39,845 nucleotides of DNA from contig JAFEBH010000012.1 of the NCBI GenBank assembly GCA_018242765.1, forward strand, positions 1 through 39,845, in the 5' to 3' direction. The stretch is from Nitrospira sp. (GTDB taxonomy: Bacteria > Nitrospirota > Nitrospiria > Nitrospirales > Nitrospiraceae). The notes under the pieces were generated by a model. That model was not told the DNA's origin. It saw only the letters and a program-made list of their open reading frames with translations, and did not search any database. Numbering within the stretch: position 1 is the stretch's first letter; each line of letters opens with the position of its first letter. Shown in pieces: positions 17,133 through 25,093 of the stretch. The position numbers and the translations under genes were made by a program.

Positions 17133-19274
17133 ATGGCGCCGAAAGTCACGGTCGGCCCTCCCGTTATGACAATCAACCACGGACATTCGTTCTTGGTGTC
17201 CGAGCTTGACGGCTCCATCACGGGGGCCTCCGACCAGGGGTTCTATTCGCGGGACACGCGATACCTCAACCGGTCTCAATTGTACATAGACGGGAAGCGA
17301 TGGGTTCTGCTCAATTCCGGCGCCATCGCCTACTATGCCTCGCGCACCTACCTCGTCAATCCAAAGGTCGAAACGGAGCATGGAACGATTCCGGCCGGAA
17401 CGCTCGGACTCGTGCTGGGCCGCTCCATCGGAGAGGCGCTTCACGAGGACATCGATATTCGCAACTACAGCACCACGCGTGTTCGCTTCAATCTCGAACT
17501 TCTGATCCGCGCGGACTTCGCCGACATCTTTGAAGTCAGGGCCAAGGAGCTCACGCGCCGGGGTCATATTGAAACCAAGTGGGTGGATGATGACCAACAG
17601 GTGATCACCCGCTATACGCACGGCGACTTTCGACGGGCCCTGACGGTGCTCCTGGAGCACTGCGACTCGAAGGCGCTCTACGGCAACGGTCGGATCAACT
17701 TTTCAGTCGATCTGTCGCCGGGTGAGACCTGGCATGCCTGCTGTAAATATGACATTCAGGAAGGCGAGATTGTCCGCCGGGCGCCCAGCGAGTGTGCACA
17801 CGCGCATGAGGACTCCGGGACTGCCGAACGCCTGGCGCAGTGGAAGCAGGTCACGACGCAGATCACCACGTCGAATGAAGAATTCTATCGGCTGTATCGG
17901 CAGTCGGTTGAGGATATGGCCGCGTTACGTCTTGCCGTCGACGAGGAACATCCGGAAGATCTGCTGGCCGCCGCCGGGGTCCCTTGGTTCGTCAGCGTCT
18001 TCGGCCGTGACAGTTTGATCGTCAGCCTGCAGAACATGACGGTCTATCCGGATTTCGCCCGAGGCACGCTCAGGCGATTGGCTGAGCTGCAGGCCTCCGA
18101 TATGGATGCGGATCGCGATGCGGAACCCGGGAAAATGCCTCACGAGCTACGGGTCGGTGAGTTGGCGCATTTCAAGCGCATTCCGCATACGCCCTACTAC
18201 GGGACCGCCGATGCGACCATCCTCTATATCATCGCGTGGCATGAAGCCTGGAAGTGGCTGGGCGACGATGCGCTCCTTTCTCGTTATGTTCCGATCGTCA
18301 AGCGATGCCTGCGTTGGATCGACCAATATGGAGATCGCGACGGCGACGGATTTCAGGAGTACCAAACTCGCTCAGCCAAGGGTTACGAAAACATGGGATG
18401 GAAGGACGCCGGCGATGCGGTCGTCTACGCGGACGGCTCGTTGGTGCGAGGGCCGAAGGCCCTCTGCGAGTTGCAAGGGTATGCCTTCGACGCGAAGCGA
18501 CGGGCCGCCGAGGCGGCGGAGTATTTGGGCGACCCCGCGTGGGCGGCGACACTCCGACAAGAGGCTATGGATCTTCAGCAACGGTTTGAAGAGCGGTTCT
18601 GGTGCGAAGATCTCGGTTTCTATGCCTATGCCTTGGATGGGGAAAAGAAACCAGTGAAAACGATCGCGTCCAATGCCGGTCATCTCCTCTGGAGCGGCAT
18701 CGTCCGTCCGGACCGGGCCGAGCGAGTAGTGCGGCGGTTGCGTGAACCGGATATGTGGAGTGGATGGGGCATCCGAACCCTGTCCGAGCGAAACCCCGCC
18801 TATAACCCGTTCTCTTATCAAAACGGGTCGGTATGGCCGCACGACAACGGCATCATCGCCATGGGCTTCAAACGCTATGGGTTTGCCGAAGAAGCGGCCA
18901 TGATTGCCCGCGATATCAGCGAGGCCGGGCGCTACTTTCTCCTCAACCGTCTACCGGAACTCTATGCCGGTGCGGAACGAGAGCCGGGGACGTTCCCGGT
19001 GCAATATCTGGGAGCGAACGTGCCGCAGGCCTGGGCGGCAGGGAGCGTGTTTCATTTCCTGCGCGCCATTTTAGGGTTGGACGCCGAGGCAACGAAGAAA
19101 ATGCTGTATATCAATCCTCTGCTGCCGCCCTGGTTGCCGGACCTCACGGTCCATCAGCTGCGCGTCGGCAAGGCTACGCTTGATCTTCGGTTCTGGCGCG
19201 AAGGTGCGGTCACGCGATACGACGTGCTTGATTTGAAGGGAGAGCTGCAGGTGGCAACGCGACAGGTTTTATAA
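17133..19274 (+). CDS. Amylo-alpha-1,6-glucosidase / glycogen debranching family protein
   Basis: A 713-residue cytosolic protein. The N-terminal beta domain (residues about 10-210) matches the glycogen debranching N-terminal family, with the start ITGASDQGFYSRDTRYL. The rest is an (alpha/alpha)6 barrel of the GDE C-terminal type, with PWFVSVFGRDSLI, PYYGTADATILYI, GWKDAGDAVVYADG and NGSVWPHDNGIIAMGF as landmarks. It should hydrolyse alpha-1,6 branches or related oligoglucosides. The ATG is preceded by GGAGG. The GH15 enzyme upstream and kinase downstream support a glucan-to-glucose-6-phosphate pathway. An intrinsic terminator follows at 19300. Confidence 0.92.
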   Translation: MAPKVTVGPPVMTINHGHSFLVSELDGSITGASDQGFYSRDTRYLNRSQLYIDGKRWVLLNSGAIAYYASRTYLVNPKVETEHGTIPAGTLGLVLGRSIGEALHEDIDIRNYSTTRVRFNLELLIRADFADIFEVRAKELTRRGHIETKWVDDDQQVITRYTHGDFRRALTVLLEHCDSKALYGNGRINFSVDLSPGETWHACCKYDIQEGEIVRRAPSECAHAHEDSGTAERLAQWKQVTTQITTSNEEFYRLYRQSVEDMAALRLAVDEEHPEDLLAAAGVPWFVSVFGRDSLIVSLQNMTVYPDFARGTLRRLAELQASDMDADRDAEPGKMPHELRVGELAHFKRIPHTPYYGTADATILYIIAWHEAWKWLGDDALLSRYVPIVKRCLRWIDQYGDRDGDGFQEYQTRSAKGYENMGWKDAGDAVVYADGSLVRGPKALCELQGYAFDAKRRAAEAAEYLGDPAWAATLRQEAMDLQQRFEERFWCEDLGFYAYALDGEKKPVKTIASNAGHLLWSGIVRPDRAERVVRRLREPDMWSGWGIRTLSERNPAYNPFSYQNGSVWPHDNGIIAMGFKRYGFAEEAAMIARDISEAGRYFLLNRLPELYAGAEREPGTFPVQYLGANVPQAWAAGSVFHFLRAILGLDAEATKKMLYINPLLPPWLPDLTVHQLRVGKATLDLRFWREGAVTRYDVLDLKGELQVATRQVL

Positions 19275-19299
19275 CAACGATGGAAACGACCGGTCGACC

Positions 19300-19327
19300 G
19301 CGGAGCCAGCTATCTCCGCCCTTTTTT
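19300..19327 (+). terminator. Rho-independent terminator after the debranching enzyme gene
   Basis: GCGGAG and CTCCGC form a 6-bp GC-rich stem around an eight-base loop, followed by CC and six T. It lies 26 bases after the debranching gene stop and separates it transcriptionally from the kinase gene. Confidence 0.8.
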
Positions 19328-19353
19328 GACCGTCGAGAATGGAGGCTCATTGA

Positions 19354-20064
19354 ATGAGACAAGACAGCGGGTCTTCGCCTAACCACCGCAAGGTCCTTGT
19401 GATCGACGTGGGCGGAACCAATGTGAAAGTGCTGGCAACTGGACGTTCGACGCCTCGCAAAATCCCTTCCGGCCCAACGATGATGGCAAAAGACATGGTC
19501 GATGCCGTGAAACGTGCCACGGTCGATTGGGCCTACGATGCGGTGTCGATTGGATATCCTGGCCCCGTTTGGAACGGTCGCCCGGCGGCCGAGCCAGAAC
19601 ATCTCGGCAAAGGATGGGTCGAGATCGATTTTCAGAAAGCGTTCGGCAAACCAGTCAGGGTCATCAATGATGCGGCGATGCAGGCGCTCGGCAGCTACCA
19701 AGGCGGGCGTATGTTGTTCCTCGGTCTCGGCACTGGTTTGGGATCAGCCTTGGTGATTGATGGGGTACTCGCTCCGATGGAGTTGGCGCACCTCCCCTAC
19801 AGCAAAGGCCGCACCTATGAACACTATGTAGGATTGCGCGGGCTGAAGCGCTGCGGCAAGAAAAAATGGCGGCGACAAGTAGGGCAGGTGACGCAAGCCC
19901 TTCGTCGCGCGCTGCAGGTCGAGTACGTCGTGCTGGGCGGCGGCAATGCTAAACGACTCAAGCGACTGCCGAAAGACGTGCATCTCGGCAACAACAAGCA
20001 TGCCTTCACCGGAGGATTTCGTCTCTGGGAAAAAGCACAGACAGAATCGGGCGATGAAGCGTGA
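19354..20064 (+). CDS. ROK-type sugar kinase, polyphosphate-glucokinase-like
   Basis: A 236-residue cytosolic kinase of the ASKHA fold. Phosphate motif 1 is VIDVGGTNVKVLATG near residues 11-25, the catalytic Asp lies in INDAAMQALGSYQGG near residue 109, and phosphate motif 2 is FLGLGTGLGSALVIDG near residues 126-141. The short length and lack of the ROK zinc-binding cysteine cluster match polyphosphate glucokinases better than classical ROK repressors or hexokinases. It would phosphorylate glucose, using polyphosphate or ATP; the donor cannot be read from sequence. GGAGG precedes the ATG by eight bases. It follows a terminator, so it likely has its own promoter. Confidence 0.85.
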   Translation: MRQDSGSSPNHRKVLVIDVGGTNVKVLATGRSTPRKIPSGPTMMAKDMVDAVKRATVDWAYDAVSIGYPGPVWNGRPAAEPEHLGKGWVEIDFQKAFGKPVRVINDAAMQALGSYQGGRMLFLGLGTGLGSALVIDGVLAPMELAHLPYSKGRTYEHYVGLRGLKRCGKKKWRRQVGQVTQALRRALQVEYVVLGGGNAKRLKRLPKDVHLGNNKHAFTGGFRLWEKAQTESGDEA

Positions 20065-20113
20065 CGACGGATGATGGCCGGAGGGTTCAGATCAGGTAAG
20101 GGGGCCTGGCGGC

Positions 20114-20131
20114 GTAGGAATCGATCCCTAC
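20114..20131. promoter_or_regulatory. Imperfect 18-bp palindrome upstream of FMN reductase
   Basis: The sequence GTAGGAATCGATCCCTAC is a palindrome with one mismatched pair, 48 bases before the FMN reductase start. It may be an operator for a dimeric regulator. No good promoter hexamers were identified beside it. Confidence 0.35.
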
Positions 20132-20179
20132 ATCGGAACTGTGTGTTGAACGGTAGAACGAAATCGAAAGGATCCGACA

Positions 20180-20743
20180 ATGAAGATACTGGCCTTTGCG
20201 GCCTCTCTGCGCGTCGCGTCATTCAACCGAAAGTTGATCGGGCAGGCGGCGAATATTTTGCGCAGCGTGCCGGATGTGGACGTCGACCTTGCCGATTTTC
20301 GTGAATTTGAGATGCCGATGTATGATGGTGATCTTGAATTGCGAGAGGGCATTCCGGCCGGCGGTCTTGAATTGATCAAACGTACTCAGAGTGCCGATGG
20401 TGTGGTCGTCTCCACCCCAGAGTATAATGGAAGCATTCCAGGCACTTTGAAAAACGCGATCGATTGGACGTCTCGAGCCGAGCCGACCCCGCTTGAAGGA
20501 AAACCCATTTTATTGATCGGAGCGTCGCCCGGTGGGCTCGGCGCCGTGCGCAGCCTGTGGCATACACGTGTGCCGTTTGAGGTCATCGGAGCCCATGTGT
20601 ATCCCGAGATGATGGGTGTGCCTCGCGCGCATCAGGCCTTTGATGATAACGGTAATCTGGGAGATCCTAACCAGTTCTCTCGGCTTCAAGGGCTCTTGTT
20701 CTCATACATTGACTTCGTCCGAAAACTCCGCGGTCCTAGTTGA
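20180..20743 (+). CDS. NADPH-dependent FMN reductase family protein
   Basis: A 187-residue flavodoxin-like protein of the NADPH-dependent FMN reductase/ChrR group. The FMN phosphate loop is AASLRVASFNRKL near residues 8-20, and the second FMN motif is STPEYNGSIPGTLKNAIDW near residues 75-93. Members reduce quinones, azo compounds, chromate or flavins with NAD(P)H. AAAGGATCC precedes the ATG. It stands alone after the kinase gene, with a palindrome in its leader. This fits the electrophile and quinone theme of the window. Confidence 0.92.
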   Translation: MKILAFAASLRVASFNRKLIGQAANILRSVPDVDVDLADFREFEMPMYDGDLELREGIPAGGLELIKRTQSADGVVVSTPEYNGSIPGTLKNAIDWTSRAEPTPLEGKPILLIGASPGGLGAVRSLWHTRVPFEVIGAHVYPEMMGVPRAHQAFDDNGNLGDPNQFSRLQGLLFSYIDFVRKLRGPS

Positions 20744-20851
20744 AGAGGATGTGGTTGTTGTGAGTCGCATCTCTCTGCAAGAGGGCACGACTGGCATAGA
20801 CCTCCAACTCCGATATGGGCCGTAGCGGTACGGGAGTGAAAACATGAATAG

Positions 20852-20866
20852 GCCGTCTGTCACGGC
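20852..20866 (+). repeat. Short hairpin upstream of the TnpA remnant
   Basis: GCCGT and ACGGC pair around a five-base loop, 45 bases before the TnpA-like start codon. IS200/IS605 elements carry subterminal hairpins near the left end, so this could be a relic of one. A chance hairpin is equally possible. Confidence 0.3.
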
Positions 20867-20910
20867 GGGGGGTGAGCAGGGTCCTGCGGCTTCCGGTAGA
20901 CGCGGCATGC

Positions 20911-20970
20911 GTGAAACTGCACCGAGCGGCCCACAGGGTCTACAAGACGCAGTACCATATTGTGTGGGTG
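20911..20970 (+). mobile_element. Fossil 5' end of an IS200/IS605-family tnpA
   Basis: From GTG 20911 the frame reads VKLHRAAHRVYKTQYHIVWV, which has the conserved N-terminal pattern of Y1 (HUH) TnpA transposases: a basic start, H-x-VY, then YH-x-VWV. In a complete element this continues into KYR and the HUH motif; here the homology stops after 20 codons and runs into the end of the antiporter gene. It marks a past insertion followed by deletion between the FMN reductase and the Kef-type gene. The identification rests on a short motif recognised by eye. Confidence 0.55.
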
Positions 20971-21001
20971 CGCTGTGTTGGGTCATGGGCATTCTGCTCG
21001 G

Positions 21002-22702
21002 TTACTTCGTCTGCCGCTTTGTTTCCATGGACTGTCTGTATTGCTCCACATAGTCCAGAACGCGATCCTTCGGCACCCCGAACCAGGCCAAGGCATGTCG
21101 GATAAGTGTCGCCGACGTTTCGACATCCGGTTGGATGACCTCTGTTACTCCAAGGGCACTGAGTCGTTCCGCCTCTGCCGATCCATGTGCACGGGCCAAA
21201 ATAGGAACGTTGGGATTGAGACTGCGCATGCGACCGACTGCGAGGGCAGCGGATTCAATTTCAGGCAAAGCCACAATAATCAGAGAGGCGTCTGCCGTTC
21301 CGGCCTTCACCAGCAATTCGCGGTGCGAGGCGTCGCCATAGAGGCAAGGAACGCCCCGACCTTGTAGTCGGCGAATCGTGTCCGGATTTCGGTCGATGAC
21401 GACATAAGGCAGATTGAAAACTTCCAACGCTCTTCCGAGCGAGCTCCCTACTCGTCCAAATCCACACACCACGACATGCTGCTGGAGCGGTTCGCCTTCC
21501 GGATGTCCTGGTACCATGTCGTGCTTGTCATGGTCGAGTCGCCGCCGGACGAACCAACCGGGCACATACCTCACAAGAGCCGCATTCATGAGAATGGTAA
21601 TGACAGAGGCGGCAAGCGTCGCGTTGTATACTGCGCTGTCGACGTGGCCTTCCGCTTTGGCGACCTGCACAAGGACAAACGAAAATTCACCGATTTGAGT
21701 GAGGCCGACCCCCACCAGGAATGCCGTGGTCCAAGAGTAGCCGAACAGCCGCACGACGGTAGTCCAAATCATGAACATCCCGATTACGATCAAGCCGATC
21801 ATCGTGGCAAGGAGAGAAAGATTGTCGATGATCACGCGAGGGTCGATCAGGATGCCGATGGTCACGAAGAAGAGCGCAACGAACGCGTCACGGAGCGAGA
21901 GGAGCCGGGCCAAGGTCTCGTGCCCATACTCGGATGCGCTGATAATGAGGCCGGCCAGGAAGGCCCCCAACGCGAGGGAAAGTCCGATCAACTGCGTGAC
22001 GGCGGCGGTTCCAAGGCTGATGGCTAGGGTGACGAGCAAGAACAGTTCATGGTTTTGCGTCCTGGCGATGTGTGTCATGATCGGCGGGATGACTTTGGCG
22101 CCCAAGTATCCAACCGGCACGAGAATCAACAGTGCTTTTGCCAAGGCTTGACCGATCACGAGCAATCGTCCCGAGTCGAACTCTCCGAGAGCCGGCATGA
22201 GCACGGTCATGGCTACGACTGCGACATCTTCGACCAGCGCGATGCCGATCATCACCCGTCCGTGCTTTGAACGAAGTTCGCCCCGATCGAAGAGCATGCG
22301 GGCAAGTACCATTGTGCTCGCGATGGAAATGACCGCTCCGATCACGATGCTTTGGGTCATAGACCACCCGATCAAGTTCCCTGTTACGACGGCCAACCCC
22401 ATGGCCATGAGAATCCCCAGCGGTCCACCGGCGAGAGCAACCCATTTAACGCGCATCAGGTCCTTCACGGAAAACTCAAGTCCGATCGAGAACATCAAGA
22501 GAATGACGCCGATTTCCGCGAAGAGATCAAACGTGTGAGATTCCGAGATCGTAGGTCCCGGGGTAAACGGACCGATGGCGATTCCGCCCAGCACATAACC
22601 AAGGATCAATGGCTGTCCGGTAAGTCGAGCGAGCACGCCACCTGCGACAGCTGCAAGGAATACGATGGCAAGATCTTGAAAGAATACGGGATCAGGCTGC
22701 AC
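21002..22702 (-). CDS. Kef-type (CPA2) monovalent cation:proton antiporter with TrkA-N domain
   Basis: A 566-residue inner-membrane protein. Residues 1-385 form about twelve membrane segments of the CPA2 exchanger, with GYVLGGIAIGPF, MFSIGLEFSVKDLM and LGAFLAGLIISASEYGHE as landmarks. Residues about 408-530 form a cytosolic TrkA-N/RCK nucleotide-binding domain with GFGRVGSSLG and VVIDRNP. Such proteins exchange K+ or Na+ for H+ and are gated by NAD(H) or, in KefB/C, by glutathione adducts, which would fit electrophile stress. The start is GTG with GAGGAG before it. A near-perfect 24-bp palindrome lies 32 bases upstream. Confidence 0.92.
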   Translation of the reverse strand: MQPDPVFFQDLAIVFLAAVAGGVLARLTGQPLILGYVLGGIAIGPFTPGPTISESHTFDLFAEIGVILLMFSIGLEFSVKDLMRVKWVALAGGPLGILMAMGLAVVTGNLIGWSMTQSIVIGAVISIASTMVLARMLFDRGELRSKHGRVMIGIALVEDVAVVAMTVLMPALGEFDSGRLLVIGQALAKALLILVPVGYLGAKVIPPIMTHIARTQNHELFLLVTLAISLGTAAVTQLIGLSLALGAFLAGLIISASEYGHETLARLLSLRDAFVALFFVTIGILIDPRVIIDNLSLLATMIGLIVIGMFMIWTTVVRLFGYSWTTAFLVGVGLTQIGEFSFVLVQVAKAEGHVDSAVYNATLAASVITILMNAALVRYVPGWFVRRRLDHDKHDMVPGHPEGEPLQQHVVVCGFGRVGSSLGRALEVFNLPYVVIDRNPDTIRRLQGRGVPCLYGDASHRELLVKAGTADASLIIVALPEIESAALAVGRMRSLNPNVPILARAHGSAEAERLSALGVTEVIQPDVETSATLIRHALAWFGVPKDRVLDYVEQYRQSMETKRQTK

Positions 22703-22733
22703 AGAATCTCCTCTTTAGCAACGTCTATTGGCC

Positions 22734-22757
22734 AATCAACCATGCGCATGGCTGATT
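22734..22757. promoter_or_regulatory. 24-bp near-perfect palindrome upstream of the Kef-type antiporter
   Basis: The left half AATCAACCATGC and right half GCATGGCTGATT are reverse complements except for one pair. It centres on an exact 12-bp core and overlaps the palindrome ATTGGCCAAT. Position and length suit the operator of a dimeric regulator, or a leader hairpin in the antiporter mRNA. Confidence 0.5.
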
Positions 22758-22833
22758 CGTACAAGTCGGAGCAATGTAAATACCACAAATTAGAGGGAGA
22801 ATATTGCCGCCTCGTAAATTGTTTGTTGTGTTG

Positions 22834-22903
22834 CCCCTGAGGATCGATCATGACTATCAATTTGAGACACGACCCTGCAGCAGGATAGGGCCAGGCTCAG
22901 GGG
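22834..22903 (+). other. Inverted-repeat-bounded segment, possible structured leader
   Basis: CCCCTGAG at 22834 pairs with CTCAGGGG at 22896, enclosing 54 bases that contain a smaller CCCT/AGGG stem. It lies about 100 bases before the CDGSH start on +. It could fold as an RNA leader, but no known riboswitch class was recognised. Confidence 0.25.
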
Positions 22904-23007
22904 AAAAAGCGATTAAATGGGCAGTGCGGAGGAGGTGCGAAGTCTGTGGTGAAGCGGTATACTCAGCCGCGCAAGCCGGTCTCAACTATTCAGAGGGAGG
23001 TGCACGC

Positions 23008-23244
23008 ATGGGACAACCACGCATTGCAGCGAAGGAACCGTCAGTCCTGACCTTGGAGGCAGGCACGTATTACTGGTGCGCGTGCGGACGATCGAGGGAC
23101 CAACCGTTCTGTGATGGGTCGCACGAAGGAACCGGGTTCGAGCCGCTGGAATTTACGGTCGACGAAACGAAAGAAGTGGCGTTGTGCCAGTGTAAGCACA
23201 CCAAAACGCCGCCCTACTGCGATGGCACACATCAGTCGCTCTGA
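23008..23244 (+). CDS. CDGSH iron-sulfur domain protein
   Basis: A 78-residue protein with two CDGSH-type iron-sulfur motifs. The first is [16 protein letters not shown] near residues 25-40; the second is [16 protein letters not shown] near residues 60-75. Each provides the three Cys and one His that bind a redox-active [2Fe-2S] cluster. Such small tandem CDGSH proteins are thought to act in electron transfer or Fe-S handling. A longer frame begins at 22804, but ATG 23008 has AGGGAGG seven bases upstream and begins just before the domain. The sigma-54 activator follows after 72 bases. Confidence 0.9.
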   Translation: MGQPRIAAKEPSVLTLEAGTYYWCACGRSRDQPFCDGSHEGTGFEPLEFTVDETKEVALCQCKHTKTPPYCDGTHQSL

Positions 23245-23316
23245 CGACACACAGACGGCGATAGGTAGGTCGATTGATCAACCCCTTGAGCTGGCATCGG
23301 GCGATGGTCCATACTT

Positions 23317-24867
23317 GTGAAAGCTATGGACCGATCGCCCATCTCTCCTTGCGAAACCCTCCTAGAGCGCTATCAAGCCTTGCTGGAAGTGGCGCAGGCC
23401 ATTTCTGTTCATCGAGATCTCGATGAGCTCTTTCGGGAGCTTGCGCAGCGTCTTCCTCGTGTCGTGCGAGTCAATTTCGTTGGGCTCTCCTTGCATGATC
23501 CAATCAAGAACATCATGCGGTTGCATACCGTTCAGGCAAATGTACCGGCCGATCTGGTCGGCGGGCATGAGGAGCCTATTGATGAAACCCCGGCCGGAGT
23601 AGTGTGGCACACTCAACAGCCGTTACTGGTGCCGGATGTCGCCGAGGAAACGCGATGGCCCAAGGTCATGCGTTGTATGCGGGAAGACCACTCCCGCTCC
23701 TGTTGCTTCGTGCCGCTGACCACGGCAGCACGCCGGTTGGGTGCCATGGGGTTTGTGAGTTTGGAGAAAGAGGCCTATAGCGAAGCCGATCTGGAGTTTC
23801 TGCAACAGGTGGCGAATCCGGTCGCCGTCGCAGTGGAGAATGCGCTGGCCTTTCAAGAAATTGCCCAACTCAGAGACAAACTGGCGAAGGAGAAGCTCTA
23901 TCTGGAAGAGGAGCTCCGTCTGGAACATGGGTTCGAGGATATCATCGGTGACAGCGATGCCCTCAAACAGGTCCTCAAACAAGTGGAGGTTGTGGCTCCG
24001 ACTGATTCGACGGTCTTGATTCAAGGCGAAACCGGCACCGGAAAGGAGCTCATCGCTCGGGCCATCCATCGCCTCAGTGGCCGAAGCGAGCGCACCTTCG
24101 TCAAACTGAATTGTGCCGCCATTCCCATGGGGTTATTAGAGAGCGAATTGTTCGGGCATGAACGAGGTGCGTTCACGGGAGCGATTTCGCAGAAGGTCGG
24201 AAGGTTCGAGTTGGCCGATAAGGGCACGATCTTTCTTGATGAGGTCGGGGAAATCCCGTTAGAGCTACAGTCCAAGCTGCTACGGGTATTGCAAGAACAG
24301 GAGTTTGAGCGGTTGGGTAGTACGAAGACGATCCGAGTGAACGTGCGACTGATTGCCGCGACCAACCGCGATCTCAAGAGTCTGGCGGAGGCCAAACAAT
24401 TTCGCAGCGACCTCTACTATCGACTGAATGTCTTTCCGGTCACCGTGCCTCCCTTACGCGATCGGCAAGAAGACATTCCCACCCTCGTCCGCTATTTCAC
24501 ACAGCACTATGCGGGGCGCATGAAAAAGAATATCCAGGCCGTGCCTGCCGAGACGCTCGAGGTGTTGTCCCATTACCCTTGGCCGGGCAACATCCGGGAG
24601 TTGGAAAATCTGATCGAGCGGTCCGTCATTCTCACACAAGGAACGGATTTGCAGGTGCCGATCAGTGAGCTCCAGCCGGTGAACAACCATCTCGCTTCCG
24701 GGGTGATCACGCTGGAAGAGGTTGAACGTGAACAAATTGTGCGCACTCTACGCGAAGCGAAATGGGTGATCGGGGGTCCGAGAGGAGCTGCGGTCAGGTT
24801 GGGCCTCAAGCGAACGACCCTTCAGTCCAAGATGCAGAAACTCGGCATTGCCCGTCCTCTCGAGTGA
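23317..24867 (+). CDS. Sigma-54-dependent transcriptional activator with GAF sensor domain
   Basis: A 516-residue enhancer-binding protein of the FhlA/NorR type. A GAF domain (residues about 25-180) replaces a receiver domain, so it should sense a small ligand or redox signal rather than be phosphorylated. The AAA+ domain has Walker A GETGTGKE near residue 237, the sigma-54 contact loop GAFTGA near residue 284 and Walker B IFLDEVGEI near residue 306. A Fis-type helix-turn-helix ends the protein (RGAAVRLGLKRTTLQSKMQKLGI). The start may be GTG 23317 or ATG 23326. Its target promoter was not found next to it. Confidence 0.93.
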   Translation: MKAMDRSPISPCETLLERYQALLEVAQAISVHRDLDELFRELAQRLPRVVRVNFVGLSLHDPIKNIMRLHTVQANVPADLVGGHEEPIDETPAGVVWHTQQPLLVPDVAEETRWPKVMRCMREDHSRSCCFVPLTTAARRLGAMGFVSLEKEAYSEADLEFLQQVANPVAVAVENALAFQEIAQLRDKLAKEKLYLEEELRLEHGFEDIIGDSDALKQVLKQVEVVAPTDSTVLIQGETGTGKELIARAIHRLSGRSERTFVKLNCAAIPMGLLESELFGHERGAFTGAISQKVGRFELADKGTIFLDEVGEIPLELQSKLLRVLQEQEFERLGSTKTIRVNVRLIAATNRDLKSLAEAKQFRSDLYYRLNVFPVTVPPLRDRQEDIPTLVRYFTQHYAGRMKKNIQAVPAETLEVLSHYPWPGNIRELENLIERSVILTQGTDLQVPISELQPVNNHLASGVITLEEVEREQIVRTLREAKWVIGGPRGAAVRLGLKRTTLQSKMQKLGIARPLE

Positions 24868-24941
24868 CGACCCGCTTCGTCATCTGCTGATCTCACGTCA
24901 CTGTGTCGGCATCCTCTTCGCCAACATCGTCGTAGCTGCAC

Positions 24942-24964
24942 GAGCATTATCTAAATGCTCTTTT
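24942..24964 (+). terminator. Probable intrinsic terminator after the sigma-54 activator
   Basis: GAGCATT and AATGCTC form a perfect 7-bp stem with a five-base loop, followed at once by TTTTC. The stem is AT-rich, so strength is probably modest. It lies 75 bases after the activator stop. Confidence 0.6.
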
Positions 24965-25093
24965 CATTCAGTTGGTTGTTGCCTATCCAGCTGAATCGCA
25001 GAAAGCGGAATGACTCTTGCCATGTAGTCAGAGAGCAATTGAACCTTTAGCCAGTCACTCACTCAAGCATCCGCTCACGAAAGGAGACTCGGT

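Larger units (their letters stand above)
22703..23007. other. Divergent intergenic region, kef-type gene and CDGSH gene
   Basis: These 305 bases hold control signals for two divergent genes. Close to the antiporter are an exact ATTGGCCAAT palindrome (22727-22736) and an overlapping 24-bp near-palindrome (22734-22757). Further on, an inverted repeat bounds a 70-base segment (22834-22903). A longer reading of the CDGSH frame from 22804 is possible, but its extra N-terminal residues look non-domain-like. Confidence 0.5.

Noticed and set aside
20761..20800. Possible sigma-54 promoter (GGGCACG followed by GGCA)
   Set aside because: The GG-to-GC spacing is two bases short of the required one, and no gene is placed to use it.
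20844..21053. 69-codon ORF with a hydrophobic stretch between FMN reductase and the Kef-type gene
   Set aside because: It overlaps the TnpA remnant in another frame and the antiporter end; no family pattern.
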